From Gnetum montanum (taxonomy: Eukaryota > Streptophyta > Gnetopsida > Gnetales > Gnetaceae), in NCBI GenBank assembly GCA_015680685.1, contig MNCI01008572.1, forward strand, positions 991,017 to 1,055,016: DNA of 64,000 bases, written 5' to 3'. Positions 38,113 through 51,040 of the stretch are shown here, piece by piece. Position 1 is the first letter of the stretch, and every line of letters starts with the position of its first letter. The notes beneath the pieces are model-generated. The model ran no database searches. It was not told the DNA's origin and was given only the letters and a program-made list of their open reading frames with translations. The translations under genes were made by a program, and so were the position numbers.

Positions 38113-41033
38113 TTGGAGATCACTAAGTAAACTAAACATGATACAGTAAAGAGACAAAAAATCTCATGCATTATTTATTAAAATATAGGGTGTAGTTGTG
38201 GGAAAAAGGTTTAGACTACTAATGTAATTACAATACTAGTTCACAACAAACTTGAAAACTAAGTATGTTCAAAAACTTATAGACTCAAAAGCTACTAAAT
38301 AAAAAGATACCTAGTGGCTAGCAAATGTTGAACCATCTAAAACATGCATGAAAACATCCAAAAAACTTATCAATTCTAACATTTAGAAAGTGAACCATAT
38401 AGAGAACCCATAAAAATATAAAACTTACTTGAACCATATATTGAGAAAAAGAGATGAATTGAGATACCCAAATACCAAACATAAAAATCAAAGAGAAAGC
38501 ATATTGTAATTTTCTTCAATAGGAATATCTTTTAATCCAATAATTTATGTGTCTCCAACTAATTAGAATATGATTATCATCAAAATTAAATAATGAATGA
38601 GAATATAAATCATGAAAGATGATAGTTGAAGAACCTATCATGTATGATTCATGAAATATGTGGTCCATTTTCTAAATGCTTGTGCACAAGTTCAATTGTG
38701 AAAGAGAAGCTAGTAAGTGCATTATTCATCTTTTTCTAAGTTTTTTCTCTTTCTTTACTAGTTTTTTCTATTTTTTGATATGTTTTCTATTTACTAATAC
38801 TTTTCAATTCTTCTATATATTTTCTATTTTCTGTGTCATTTCCTTTTTGTTAAAGACAATTTTAATTCTATTCTTAACAAAGTTGTCGAATATTATGCAG
38901 GAGTCAACTTGGCTATTAGAAGTATATTATATGCTATTAAACTATTGAGGGATTAAATGTACAAAGAGACCACATCATTCATCCCTTCATTTTCATTAAT
39001 AAGAGGTCCTTATCATGAGGGTAATGTAATCCTTATCATCTTTTGAAACAAAAATTAATTCATGATCAGTTTCCTTGAAGGAAAGATGACATCAAAAGGA
39101 TTTCTTGATTCTTTAGTCTTCACCTTGAATTCCACTACTCCCATATTGACACATTATCACTTATGTCATTAATTATTCTTGGAAAATATATTTAAAGCAA
39201 GGTTGTTTCTTGTTATGTTCCTATAAAGAGATGTGACCCATGCTCAAAAGTAGTCTTTTAACAAGGGCAGAAAATTAAATCATTAATTAATTTATAAAGA
39301 GAGTATTCTTAGGGTACCACTAGAAAGACATGTAACCTGTGCTTGAATGTGAATTACTTCCAAGAACCTCATAACTCCTTGGACTAGTCTCATTATATGA
39401 CAAGAAAGATATGTGACCCATGCATGAAGATGCTCCTCTAATTAGATTAGTTTTGGTTATGAGGCCAAAAAGATATGCGATCTATGCCTAAAGATGCTTC
39501 TCTTACTAATGGCCAAAGTTCATAACATAAACATTAATAATTACTTAATTATTTCACATCCTCTAATCCCATTTCATCTCATTGCTATGTTTTAGTTATG
39601 AACTTGATGGTTATATGTAGCATAGTGTATAATTCTAGCATTGATAGTTGCGTGTGTGTGTACTGGAATAAGGATATGTTTTACGTTTACGTTCAATTCA
39701 TTAAGTGTCCATGGATACTTGTAGAAATGGTTATACAAGGGCATTAAGAGCAAAAGCTTGCTTTGGGGTGGACCCACTTGTATAACTCTTAAGGATCATG
39801 TGTAAAAATCAATATGACAAAGTCCTAAATATCATGAGTAGCTGATTTGCCTTTATGCTTTATTATGACCTTTACTTAAATTTTTTTTGCATTGTATTGA
39901 AGTCTCATTAATTCTTCCTTAAATCTCACCTTTGTAAATAGTTTGTTAAGGCAAATATACATATTAAGAAGGTAGCATTCGAAAACTAGAATTTATCCAT
40001 GGTAAACATCCAAGCATTGCAATTGAGATTCTTAATTAAAATTGAGACTTTAAAAAATGAAGTTACCAAACAAAACATTTATAGGAGATATTATAGGAAA
40101 TATGTAGGCTTTTAGAAGGATATTAATGAAAAAGAGAGCATGCTAGCCATGACCCACATCAACACTAAAAATAATTTGGAAATTCTACTTAAAAAACATG
40201 CTTGATAGATAGAATCTCAGTAGTACACTAGGCAGAAATCAAAATCAAGAGCCTATGGATATAGGGTTGACATACTTCATGGAGCTCACTAACTTCTGAC
40301 ATGCTAATCTTGCCATGTTAATAGTTGGCCATCTAAAACATGAAGTGGAGAAATAAGGAACAATAACATTTGCATTATTTAGTCATGAAAATAAACTCCA
40401 TGATGAGACTAAAAGGAAACTATAGGTAGAATAGGCAAAGCTAGAAATCCTTCAAACCCAATACACCAGGCAATGTAATTTCATAAAGAACATAGTGAAG
40501 AAATTGATAAACTTCCAAAAGCTAAAGGAGAAAATTAGTGTTCAACCTAAAGTGTTGACTATTCACTACTTGGTTTGTGTAAGCAAATAAGATGTTCCTA
40601 ATTTTGATGTTTTTGAGGCAAATCCTAACTACTACAATCCTAGCCCACTTGTGTTGAACCATTTATGATAAGCTTACCATGCCATAATTAATCACTTATG
40701 TATGGAAGATTAAGCCACGAATCCATTGTAGGAGCCACCATAGTAGGATAAATCATAGGTGCATGTAACAACATGAAGACATATTGCTAGGAAAAGTTTT
40801 TAAAGACCTTCCAATTTTGTAATTTTAATGTTTGTCTAGTGTTTTGTCATTTTTTAAATTACTTTAATACATTTTAAAATGTGGCATTTAAGTCAAGTCA
40901 AGTCAATCAATCAATCAAGTCACTTCCACAATTTTGTAACAAACTCTATCCCATTTTTGTTTAACTCGAGGATGAGTTTTTAGTTGGTCATGAAGGTATG
41001 GTGAAAAGTTAACAAGTAGGTTGTAATATATCA
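38113..41033 (+). other. 3' part of element C
   Basis: About 2.9 kb between protease and 3' LTR, three times longer than in element A. No RT domain in any frame. A broken, Lys/Glu/Asn-rich helical reading on the + strand runs from about 40010 to 40560 (e.g. KIETLKNEVTKQNIY), possibly a coiled-coil 3' ORF or inserted DNA. Function not recognised. Confidence 0.5.
39224..39505. repeat. Four diverged copies of an AAAGATATGTGACCCATGC unit
   Basis: Similar blocks near 39228, 39326, 39402 and 39469, the last two followed by GAAGATGCT or AAAGATGCT and TCTC. Spacing 65-100 bases. Looks like an old degenerate tandem repeat. Confidence 0.6.
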
Positions 41034-41585
41034 CCTATGATATCATAGTTGTAATATGATGTGTTTTCATGTGATATTACAAATGCAACATATCTGAAAT
41101 AGCTAAAGTTTATAAATACTGTCCTCCTAGCACATTAAGGGTATTGTTTGGTCATTGATGTAGAAAACCTCTTGCAATTTGAAATCATAGAAGTTAGAAG
41201 AAGTCAACGAGTTTTTGCAACATGAATTTAAGTTGATTGACAAAGTCTTATTTAAGGGATCTTAATCCTAGATGTAATTTCATGGCAATAATAAGATCGA
41301 GTTTAATTCATTTTATTGTAGTACTTTGATTTGGTTTAATATTTTATTTATTGTAATTTATTTCTATTGTTATTTCATTTCATGAATTTTATTAATATTT
41401 TAATTTCAGATGCACATTAATTATGCGAAATGAGTATGACCAACCTCAAGCATAGTCATGATACTATTTGGTAATCTTGGTAGTTTTTTCATTTGGTATG
41501 CCTAACAGTGCACACTTGGTAACCTAGCAATGATAGCATGAGGTTAGGGTGTATCATGACATGGTATGTTAAACATTACTCATCA
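41034..41585 (+). repeat. 3' LTR of element C
   Basis: Aligns with the 5' LTR (e.g. TTTATTTCTATTGTTATTTC and TTGGTATGCC blocks). Contains TATGATATCATAG (about 41049-41061), a probable remnant of the family-A palindrome, then TTTATAAATAC as TATA box about 60 bases downstream, and ends ACTCATCA at 41585. The start is approximate. Confidence 0.65.
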
Positions 41586-43094
41586 CGTGCTCTATATGTG
41601 AAATTAGCTAAAACTACAAATTATCATTTAACTAAGGGTTACTACCTATAGATTGTATGCCTAGCTTTACTTAAGGCATTATTTAACAATATGGTAAGCT
41701 CAAGTTATGACTTTGCATTAGGAAGTCTTCATTTTCTGCATGACATGATAGCTTAAGTTGATGATGTTTCAATATACAAATATGTTGAATTAATTGACTT
41801 AAAATAAGTTGGGCTTTTAAATTATGTTCTAGATCCTTTTGGATTTTTTGGACTCTTTTATCTTTAGCCAACATCTATTACACCATGCTTGTATATTTTC
41901 ATATAATCTTAATGTTGTCTAAAAACATTTGTAAGGTCTAAAGCATATTGATGTTGTGGGGTTTGGTTACTAAATAAATTTTATATCGTTCAATTATTTT
42001 AACTAGAATTGATAAAAGAAGTTTTTATAAAAAAGGAAATTTAATTTTGTAAAGCTTAAGCATATTTGAAAAAAGACCTAAGAAAATAATTAATAATCCA
42101 TTAAATATTTTTAAGAATTAAATGGGATAGTGTTTAATCAATAAGATTGTTTATAGAAAGCTTCTAATTTTAATAAATTTCTTACAACTTGACACTTAAG
42201 TCATCATCAACATCGAAAATTGATACACAACATTAGAGAGAAGTTTGGTTGTTTGGAGTTACTTGAGTAATAACCTACATGGTAGTCTTGGGTATGATAT
42301 TTTGCCTTATTAATGGAGATTATTGAATTAATTCTCAGTGATATCAAAATAGCCTTGTCACAATAGGTTGTCGGATTGATGTGCAGTGATAACTAAATTT
42401 CTTGCTTTACTCATTGTGGTTGGACAATGCTTGGCGATAAAGCTTATTAACTGAATTCATGACAATCAATTTCACATAAGTGAATCTAAAACTTTAAATT
42501 CGTGATTGAAATCAATTTGTTATTATTTTGCTCAAAATTTGCTATCTATTTGTATTTGTATGCAAGATAAATATCAATCAAACCTACAATGATTAATTTA
42601 ACAAACTTTTAAGTCAAAATATTTAAAAAGTCTTGTGAAATATTGACCTTCCAACTTGAAGAACCATGATTCTTAAACAATAATTTGTAATTTTAATAAA
42701 TTTGAGTACAAAACTAATATAAATCTATAATATAATTGAGCTTTAAAAATTAACTTGAAATATACAAAAACATAATACATATATCCTTATATTATATCAA
42801 ATGTAAAAGAAACTAGGACTATGTGATAACTGATGAGAAATCAACAAGAATTAGTGATGGAGAGAAACCGTGATTAAATGATAGAGAAATGTGAAATATT
42901 GATATCTTGAATTGAGATAAGCTTGAGAGAAATCTTAAAAAGATAAAATAAAATAAAATTCACCATTAGTTATACTTCAATTGCCTTTGAAGTCTTACAA
43001 CAATGAAACTTGATAGATGTCACTTAGTATGAGGCAGAATACTTCTTTATAGATGTGGGAGACATATGAGATTCCATTTTCATTTTTGAAAATT
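41586..43094. other. AT-rich DNA without recognisable feature
   Basis: No ORF, RNA gene or repeat family recognised except the short block at 41660-41697 that resembles 21550-21587. Confidence 0.5.
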
Positions 43095-43335
43095 TTTAAC
43101 CTTGTCCCAACAATATGAGGGCACCTATACAAGTTCTCTTTTACCATTGTCCTCTATTAAGGATCAAATATCTTATTGTAATTTTTTATATAATCTTAAA
43201 TCATTTTTAATTCTTTTTTACTTCTCTTATTAGATTTCTTGGAATGAGATGCGACAACCTTCTTTGAGAGGCTTGTTGATTGATTTTATTTGAATATAAC
43301 CAAACTATTGTGAGGGCTCTTACTAGTTTTAGACT
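43095..43335 (-). mobile_element. Decayed RTE-type LINE tail
   Basis: AACCTTGTCCCAACAATATG and the later GATTTCTTGGAATGAGATGC follow the order of the LINE tails at 12231 and 14175 but at much lower similarity. The GAT microsatellite is gone. Confidence 0.4.
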
Positions 43336-44449
43336 AATGGAATCTATCATACAAGCTATAGTGTGATTTGGTGAGCTTTGAGGTTGATGTTGAGTGGATT
43401 ACCAAGAGCATTCACATGTTTTCAACACCATGCCATACATTTGTGACCTACTTGAATAAGGTTGAATTGTTGTAGCTTATGAAAATGAGAAATAAATAAA
43501 TATTTTTACGATTTTAATATTTTATAGTTTTTTTGGTATTTTAATGTTTAAGGCATCAATGGTGCAAATGGGGGAAAACCATTGGCTTGATTCATTGTCC
43601 AAACACTAGACTCCACATTGACTAAATAGTTTTGGGCTACATAAGCAAGGTAGCACTCTGATAGAGTCTAGTTGTACTTTTGAAAGTGATGACTCAAGAC
43701 ACATATAAAATAGGGAAGAAATCAACTTACCTAAGGGTGAAAAGGCTCTTCACATGAAACTAGATCCCAAAATCCAAAGAAAAATGCTTGGAATTAAGTT
43801 TGTTTCATATGAAGTGCATCCTAGGTATTTATAGCTTTCTCAACACAATGATAGGGGTTTGTTAATGCCCAGGCATCAACAGCTGTTCATCAGCATAACC
43901 TAAGCATCCTAGGATACACTAGAGGAGGCTAAGAGGCAATGGTGGTTAAGCTAGAACACCAAGAGGGGCATGTTAGTGCCCCTGTGCTCATGCAAGGTGT
44001 GTGTTAGCATTGGGAAGCTAGTGCATCCCTGCCCCCTTGTACTTTGCCAACTTTTCTCAGATAAAGTTGAGACACTAGGAAACATGTTGGAGCCTTTCAA
44101 GGATCTCTAAACAAAGGTAGAAACATCCTGAAAATCCTGAAACATGCATCAAACCTACAAATGCGAATTACAAGGCCAAGATGTAAACCTAGGAGGTAGA
44201 AACCTCACCCTTGTATTCAAAAATCATAAACATAGGGTACATGACATACATTGTGAATCTAGGGCTTATAATTGATCCAAAAAAGCCACTGGATGACTCA
44301 TCATTTCCCCACAACTAAGTAAATATAGTCCCATAGCTTTAATGCTCAAAATACAAGACTGAAAACTAGAAATATGATAGAGGAATACATCTAGACAAAT
44401 GTATAAACCATGACTATATTACAATAGAGTACAAGCCACCTTATTAGGA

Positions 44450-47250
44450 AGTGTTAGGGGGTGGTGGCTAGGATAAGAATCCCCCTAACATGCTTTCTTG
44501 GTATTGGAAGAAGCTTGAAGAGTTGGAAGCAAAAATATTAAATCTTTGAGGTTCTTCTTCTAGGTCTATCATCCTCACTCAAAGCTATTGATTCTATTCA
44601 TGCACTAGTCCCTACTCTCACAAGAGTACTTGTCATTGTTCCTTAGCATCAACTTCGAACTACTCATGATTCTTTTTCACCTACAAGAGCTCACATTGGG
44701 CTACATCTAGTTTGATGACTGATTGATGGAGTCTCTCTTCTAGCTTTGTGTGTGGTTGACCATCAAAAGTTTGAACCACATAAAGATACCTTCTTCATTT
44801 ATCCTACACATTTTCTTCAGCTTTCATGAGTCTCTTCTCAAGGATAGTGATAGCTACTTCATGGTCAAGAATGTATATGTTTTCCAAAAGGTCCATCTTC
44901 TTCTATAGTGTTGATTCACTTGCTACCATTTGTCAGAGTTTGGTGTTTAATGTGTTGAATTTTTCCTTTACCTCATGCATCTTCTTGATTACACATTCAT
45001 TCAGCAGAGCTACAAGTTTATGTAGTCTATGTACCTTGACATCCTAGGTTGTCTACTTAATTAAATGGATCTTTTTGAGCTTATTTGTTTTCTTGGTAGT
45101 CTTGTTTATCAGTTCTTATCATAAATTCTAGTGCTCCTTTACTGTGTGAGGGTACTTATCCCAAAATTGGACCATGATTTGACTTTCATCCTCTTTCCTT
45201 CACACTTGCTATGAAAAGGAGAGTCCCTACTTTTCTTTTTTAGCTCTTTCTTTCCCACTCTTTTGATTGATGCTTTAGCATTATGATTTGCTTCTCAAAG
45301 CCATATTTCATGGACATTACTTCTTTATCAACTTGATGTGCCTAGAATAGTTCAGCATGTAGTTACGCAATCTGCACCTTTAAAGAGATTGTGGAAGGTG
45401 CAGGTACCAATGTTGTAAGATGTTTCAATTATTCATGCAACTATCATATCTTGGCTTGGCTTCTCCAAAAATCCCATAGATAGAATGTTCTATCATCATC
45501 AACAATTTCTACCTTGGTTTGTACCTTAATGAGTTTAGTCTCCACAACATTATTGATGTTCCTCAACAGTAACTTAGCATTAGGATCAACTCTCTACTTC
45601 TCCTCCACCCAACGGCTAGTTTCGGGTTGATCAATAGGTACCTAGAGGACATTAGCTGCATGTTGGGCATTATGCATGTTGCACCTTGATTGATGTAATG
45701 AGGAAATGCTTCTTGAAAGCACATGAGTTTAAGATTAAAAAAGGACATGAAAATGAGTCATGGATAGATGATCCAGCAATGGAGAAGGGAACTTAAAGAG
45801 ATCCTCTCTTATTACCTCAGCATCCACAATGGCTTTCATCATCTACAAAAAGTTACTTCAAAGGTCTTGTGAATCTTCAACATGGATTATGGTAGCCTAC
45901 CCCTCATCTTTGATGCACATTATAGGCTAAGAATGGTTACTAGAAAGAGGTTCTTAACATTTTCTAATGCTAAAACTAGGAGGTTGAAAAAGGGATCTGC
46001 TAGGCCATTACACTTGCATTCTTTGTGATGCTTGAGGTATGTTTGATGCTCTTGTTTGACATTGATGGGGCTGATTTGAAGGTTGGATGTGAGATATCTC
46101 TCTAAAACGCATATCATCCTTTGAATTGGGTACTACTCTAACTATCTCAGGGCATCATCTTGGAGCAACCATTGTCATGTTCTTCCACTTTGTCATTCTT
46201 GCTATTGTGGGATGTCTTTCCCCATAGTTGACTATGCTTGACAATTTCCAGAGTTTTCGGATTAAATCTAGAAATGCATAGATCTCCATCTTGTCTTTGT
46301 CCACATCTTCAATTTTTTGTATCAAGGCCTTGTAGAGAAGATATGAGACATAGATGAAACACTTTCCCCTCATCATAGCCATAATCTTTACCTCCTGAGA
46401 AAAGCTCATGATCATTTGGTGGGCATAAAATTAAAGGTGATGATTATGTAAATGACATTTTGGACTAGTGGAAGCATCAAAATATTTATCTTAGCTTTTT
46501 CCATATCAAAGGCCTCTAGCATGATCTTCAACCTAAGCTTGGACTTAGTCTTTTGGATCAATGGCCATCAATTGTTTGTTGGTTTTTTCAAAATCGTATA
46601 GCCCATGAGATTGTCCATGTAGAAATAGGCATAGGAAGTCCACCAACAAAAGTCATGGAGCCATTAGTAGAAAGGTTTTTGTAGAGTTCCTCTACCTCAT
46701 AGTAGTACCATGTGAAGGGGTAGGTGATATAGTCATAGAAGCGCATCTACTGTGACAACTTCTGAAGCTTGGAAGAAGTAAGATCAATGAACTAGTGATA
46801 GTTTTTCTCTTCATGGATAGGTCTCTATTGGACATTGTGAGCACTCACACCATCTTGGATGTCATCTACATCCTCTTCTTCATTTTTTGCTAGCCCCTCT
46901 AATACTTGTTTGATCACTTATTACTATGTGCTCAACCTGAAGATTGAGAATGTAACTAACTACCTTCTAATCTACTTCTCGGTGGAGATCTTTCTAGAGT
47001 AGGACTTACGAGTTCTAGATTAGAAGATCTATGTTCTTTTTATTCCTCCTCCTTAGGAACTGGTGATCCACACAAGGGTTCATAGATGGAGGCTTGAGAT
47101 TGTTCAACCCTAGCCCTTGATGGTCTATAGAGTTTCGATTACAATTACCTAAACAAGATAAGTTATGAAATCTACTAAAAATCAATTGAGTTCCCCTAGG
47201 CATCATATTACCATTACAAAAATTATGAATAAAAAATAATAAATACAACC
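44450..47250 (-). pseudogene. Unrecognised broken minus-strand ORF
   Basis: Open pieces on the minus strand (47248-47015, 46415-46155, 46117-45920, 45748-45563) appear to belong to one decayed reading frame. 46415-46155 contains GKCFIYVSYLLYKALIQKIE. Further down the frame becomes charged and helical (e.g. VDKEVMSMKYGFEKQIIMLK), suggesting a coiled coil. It is flanked by non-coding blocks (43560-44449 and 47260-48150) that share the theme ..CATGCAAGG(T/G)TG..AGTGCATCC and could be the LTRs of an old element, but I could not align them properly. Comparable to the antisense ORF at 58110-59740 only in being a minus-strand ORF in repeat DNA. Function unknown. Confidence 0.3.
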
Positions 47251-49859
47251 CTTGGGAAATGCCTGAAAAAACATCATTAAAATTGGTGAATCATGGCATG
47301 CATTGATGAGAATGAATAAGGTAGAAATATTTAAATAGCTTCCAAATACATTAAATGCATACCCAAATTAGCATTTCTTCACCATGAATAAGTTACAAGA
47401 CACTAGGCTTGAAACATAGCTAGAACACTAAGGATTAAAGAAGCAAGAAAGAATTCTCGAAAAACTATTACCAATCCATTTGTTAGGATGAAAAAATAAC
47501 AAATTTTTGTTTGTTTGTGAAGATTGAAGGTAAGGAGAGTAAGAAAAATTAGAAATGACAAAGTGTGGAATGTGTTTGGGAGCCCTCCATTCTTTATAGT
47601 GGGCTGTTGATGCAGTGGAGGTGTGCTAGCACAGGGGTGTCATCACCCTTACACTGATGCAAGGGTGCATTAGTGCATCCTTCCAACCATGAAAAAATGC
47701 TAGACTTCATCTTCTTAACCTTAAACTTATCTTCCACTATTGTCAAAGTTTCACATAAGATTCTCAACATGCTAAATTCATTTTGAATTGATCTCACAAG
47801 ATGTACATGGAGCAAGACAATAAAAGTGTTATAAAATTACCTCAAATGACATCATGGATCATGGGAAATGAGTGATTGATCAATTATACATTTCGATGAA
47901 CTCAAGACTAGAAAAGAGGGGTTAGAATAATAGGAGAATGATTATAGTATCAAAAATGATGAAATATAAGCATAATTAAGGTAAATTAATGAGATTGAGT
48001 CATGGTTAAATTATAAAGTAGAAAGATTTAAGGCTCAAATAAGTGGAAGATCAATAAAATGTTGTATGCAATGCAACCCCCACCAACACTATGAGATAAG
48101 CTTTAGATCACTTACATATGATGTTAATTCACCAAAGATTCACAAGTGTGTCCTCCCCAGAGTAGGCACTTACTTTCCTTACCCTTGTAAAACTTGTTGA
48201 TGAGACACCCATCGATTTTTGACAATTGAAGAGATGGTAGCATCAAATATGAGTTTGTCCCCTTGGATGGCTAGATCTCATCTTTCGCTTTGCTTGATTA
48301 ACATCTTGCCACATACAGCCATGGACAAGAATGAAATAGAAGAGATGGAGAATGATTAATGGATGAGAGAAAGAAAGGAAGAGAGTGCAACATCACTAGA
48401 TTCATAGCCAACCATTCAATTAGTTCATGAAGCACATGAACATGTCCTACATCCCATGAGAGATTTGTTGTTGCATCCTTTCACCACTACTAGTCCATAC
48501 AATAGGGATTGACCTCCAAGTATCCATTCTAAGTACAAGGTCACACTAACCACATCCAATACCATATAGTCTTGATTTTTTTGTGGTCTAACTATTAATA
48601 TGACCTAAACCAAGGTAATTTGCTATTAAACATACAAAAGTTAAGATTCTAGTTTGGTTTTCCTCCATCCATGCACATATGCATGATAGACTCCCCAAAT
48701 TTTGCTTACCAAAAACCTATCATCAATCTCTTTGGCTATGTTAATTGATCCCACATCCCAACAAAAGTACAATACTATGATCATTAAGAGGAAATTTTTT
48801 GGGTTCAAATATGATCATGGCTTGGGTCAAGGATGAAGGTTATTGACTCGTAGAATAGATGGTTAGGGACTCAGGTGGAAGCATCAATTGCTATTACCAA
48901 GGTTTACAAAAAAGAAAACTTCTAGGCCTTCATGGCCATGGGTAGGAATGAGCAATAGATTTTTTGGACTATAAAATTATGGAAAGTCAAGTGATAGGCA
49001 TAGGTTCAATCAATGGTTTGATCTTGATGTGAGAAATTATGAGATTAGTTTGGATGGTAAACCTACCAATTTGTACAATTAAGATTTTTGATGAAGCATG
49101 GAAAGCATGGAAATAATTGGAGTGCCAAATCACCACATGGAGTCTTCAACTTGCAAAAACATGAGAATTCATCCCTCATCACATGGCATGCATAGGTTCA
49201 TGAAATCACAAAATTTTTTGATCAGGGTGGCTGGGCTAGGCATCATGTGTACCTTAGTCTAATCACATTGATTAGATAAATCTAGTGGTCACAAAGATTA
49301 TCGATGACACATCCTTTGCAAACCAGTAACTAAGAACTTGTCTTATGGAGCTTACATTCTAAGGTGTGGACCCATCACCTACCTATGGTTCAAGTAGCAT
49401 TAGCTTTAGTAGCTCACAATGTGAGTTCCTGCTCCTTGCTAAGTTTTAGCCTGATTGACTAGTGATGAATAGAAGAAAAGTGGGTGGATAAATGTTGTTG
49501 CATGGCATTCCATTAATCAAAGCTGCATGTTGGACCTATTTGATACTCTCACATCATCTTTGCATTTGCAACATAACCATCCCCCATTGGCATATTGGAT
49601 GAGCATTCATAAAGCACCTTAATTGGTTTTCCCATACACAAATAAAAATACTTTAAAAGAAAATAAGATCTCATAATTGACTATCCATTAAGCTCAAAAA
49701 GTAAAAAAATTATAGCTTAACATACTAATTTTTATTAATTGCATATATAGAAATAGCATAAAAATAAAATTTTGACATGAAATGAAGGACTTCTTCCTCA
49801 CAACTGATCCATGTATATTACCTAGGAAACCTCAGAGTTGTAAATTAAGCTTTAAGCAT
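47251..49859. other. Repeat-like DNA without recognisable feature
   Basis: Non-coding; the first part (47580-47680) has GCACAGGGGTGTCATCACCC and CTGATGCAAGGGTGCATTAG, similar in theme to 43970-44030. No gene supported. Confidence 0.4.
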
Positions 49860-51040
49860 TCTTAGAGGTGAAAGATGTTCATTACGGTACACTAGGTGTT
49901 GCCCATCAAGTGTTCCATCTAGCTCATTTGAATGGCACATGCACAAGATGCAATAGGACTAGGAAGGATCATAGGGTATTTTCTTGTAATTCATCTTTTT
50001 GGTCTCATCTCTTCTACCAATCTCAAGGTGGAGGTTTTAAAAAACTAACTTGGCATATGTAGTGCTTAACTAGGCTCTTCCCATAATAACATAAATATCC
50101 TCTTCCACCTTATCTTTTGATCTGAGTACTAAGAAATTAGTAGGATATGACCAACTTGTAATAGAAGCAATTACATTGTATACATATTTCATAGGATATG
50201 TTTATGATTGGTCTGCCAGCTCTAATCAAATGTTAGTATGTTGGAGAAAATAAAGCCCCCAATCAAGGTACTACTATAATGAGATGAGATTGACTCTCAA
50301 ATCGAAGTCCCATGGAGCTAGACAATCTTCCTTTTTACTAATTCGGGTCCTCACCATGTAAATACTAGGATTTGATCACTTTTTGGATAAACATGCTTCT
50401 TTGATTGCATGTGTTACCACTATAGACATGGAGATGGTAATAATATCACCATCAAGCATCATCAGGTTATCTCCACTAGACATAGCAATGGAATTCATCC
50501 TTGAAGTAGATATTATAATTGAATTATGGTTAGGGATGTTCATAAAGACCTTGTGAGTGTGGTCTTTTAATGGTCTTGAATGATTTTCCTCTTAGTAAGG
50601 TAAAGAAAAATTTGCAAATCTAGTCCCATGATTCTCATATCTGCACTTGCAGTATAATTTCCTACCACAAGACCTTAAACATTCTACCATAGTTAAATCA
50701 ATAAATAATTGGTAATATTACCTAGATGCATGGATAGAAGTAGGATCATTACAATAGGTAATACAACACAATTTGGCTTGCCTTGGTTGCGGCTAACTAG
50801 GTATCCCACCTTGCATGAGACCAGAAAGTAGAAGCTATTGGTATTATTTCTAGGAAGCTTGGTTGGTAGGATTGCTAAAAGCAGGCAAGGATTATTGAGG
50901 TATTATCATTGAATTTTGATAAGAACCTACCTATGCACCATAAAAGTAAGAATTAGACAAAGGCACCATCTATTGTTGCATCAAAATTGGAAGATTCAAT
51001 GGAGCAACACCCTGAGGATTTAAAGCAACGCCCCATGTTC
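49860..51040 (-). pseudogene. Family-A protease/gag fragment (element G)
   Basis: On the minus strand this matches element A between about 1400 and 2130: + strand AGTAGGATATGACCAACTTG corresponds to the YPADFLV region, GATTGGTCTGCCAGCTCTAA to the LADQSI region, and GCATGTGTTACCACTATAGA to the linker. Heavily mutated, no open frame. The homology stops near 51040, where the Tat-like element probably begins. A third copy of the gag-protease family without RT nearby. Confidence 0.6.

Larger units (their letters stand above)
25560..41585 (+). mobile_element. Old family-A relative (element C), split by a chromovirus
   Basis: LTR-like ends (about 25560-26312 and 41034-41585) match over several hundred bases, e.g. 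GTATGCC(C/T)AACA.TGCACACTTGG. A decayed tRNA-Asp primer site follows the first at 26314. Gag and protease on the + strand match element A block by block (26590-27012, 28985-29261, 36208-37165, 37552-38112) with many stops. A full chromovirus (29262-36207) and a ~2-kb block (27016-28980) interrupt gag. As in element A, no RT, RNase H or integrase of its own is seen. The left end of the 5' LTR is approximate. Confidence 0.75.

Noticed and set aside
41034-41585. Treating 41-41.6 kb as an independent solo LTR
   Set aside because: It pairs with 25.6-26.3 kb in the same orientation and the element C gag-protease lies between them.
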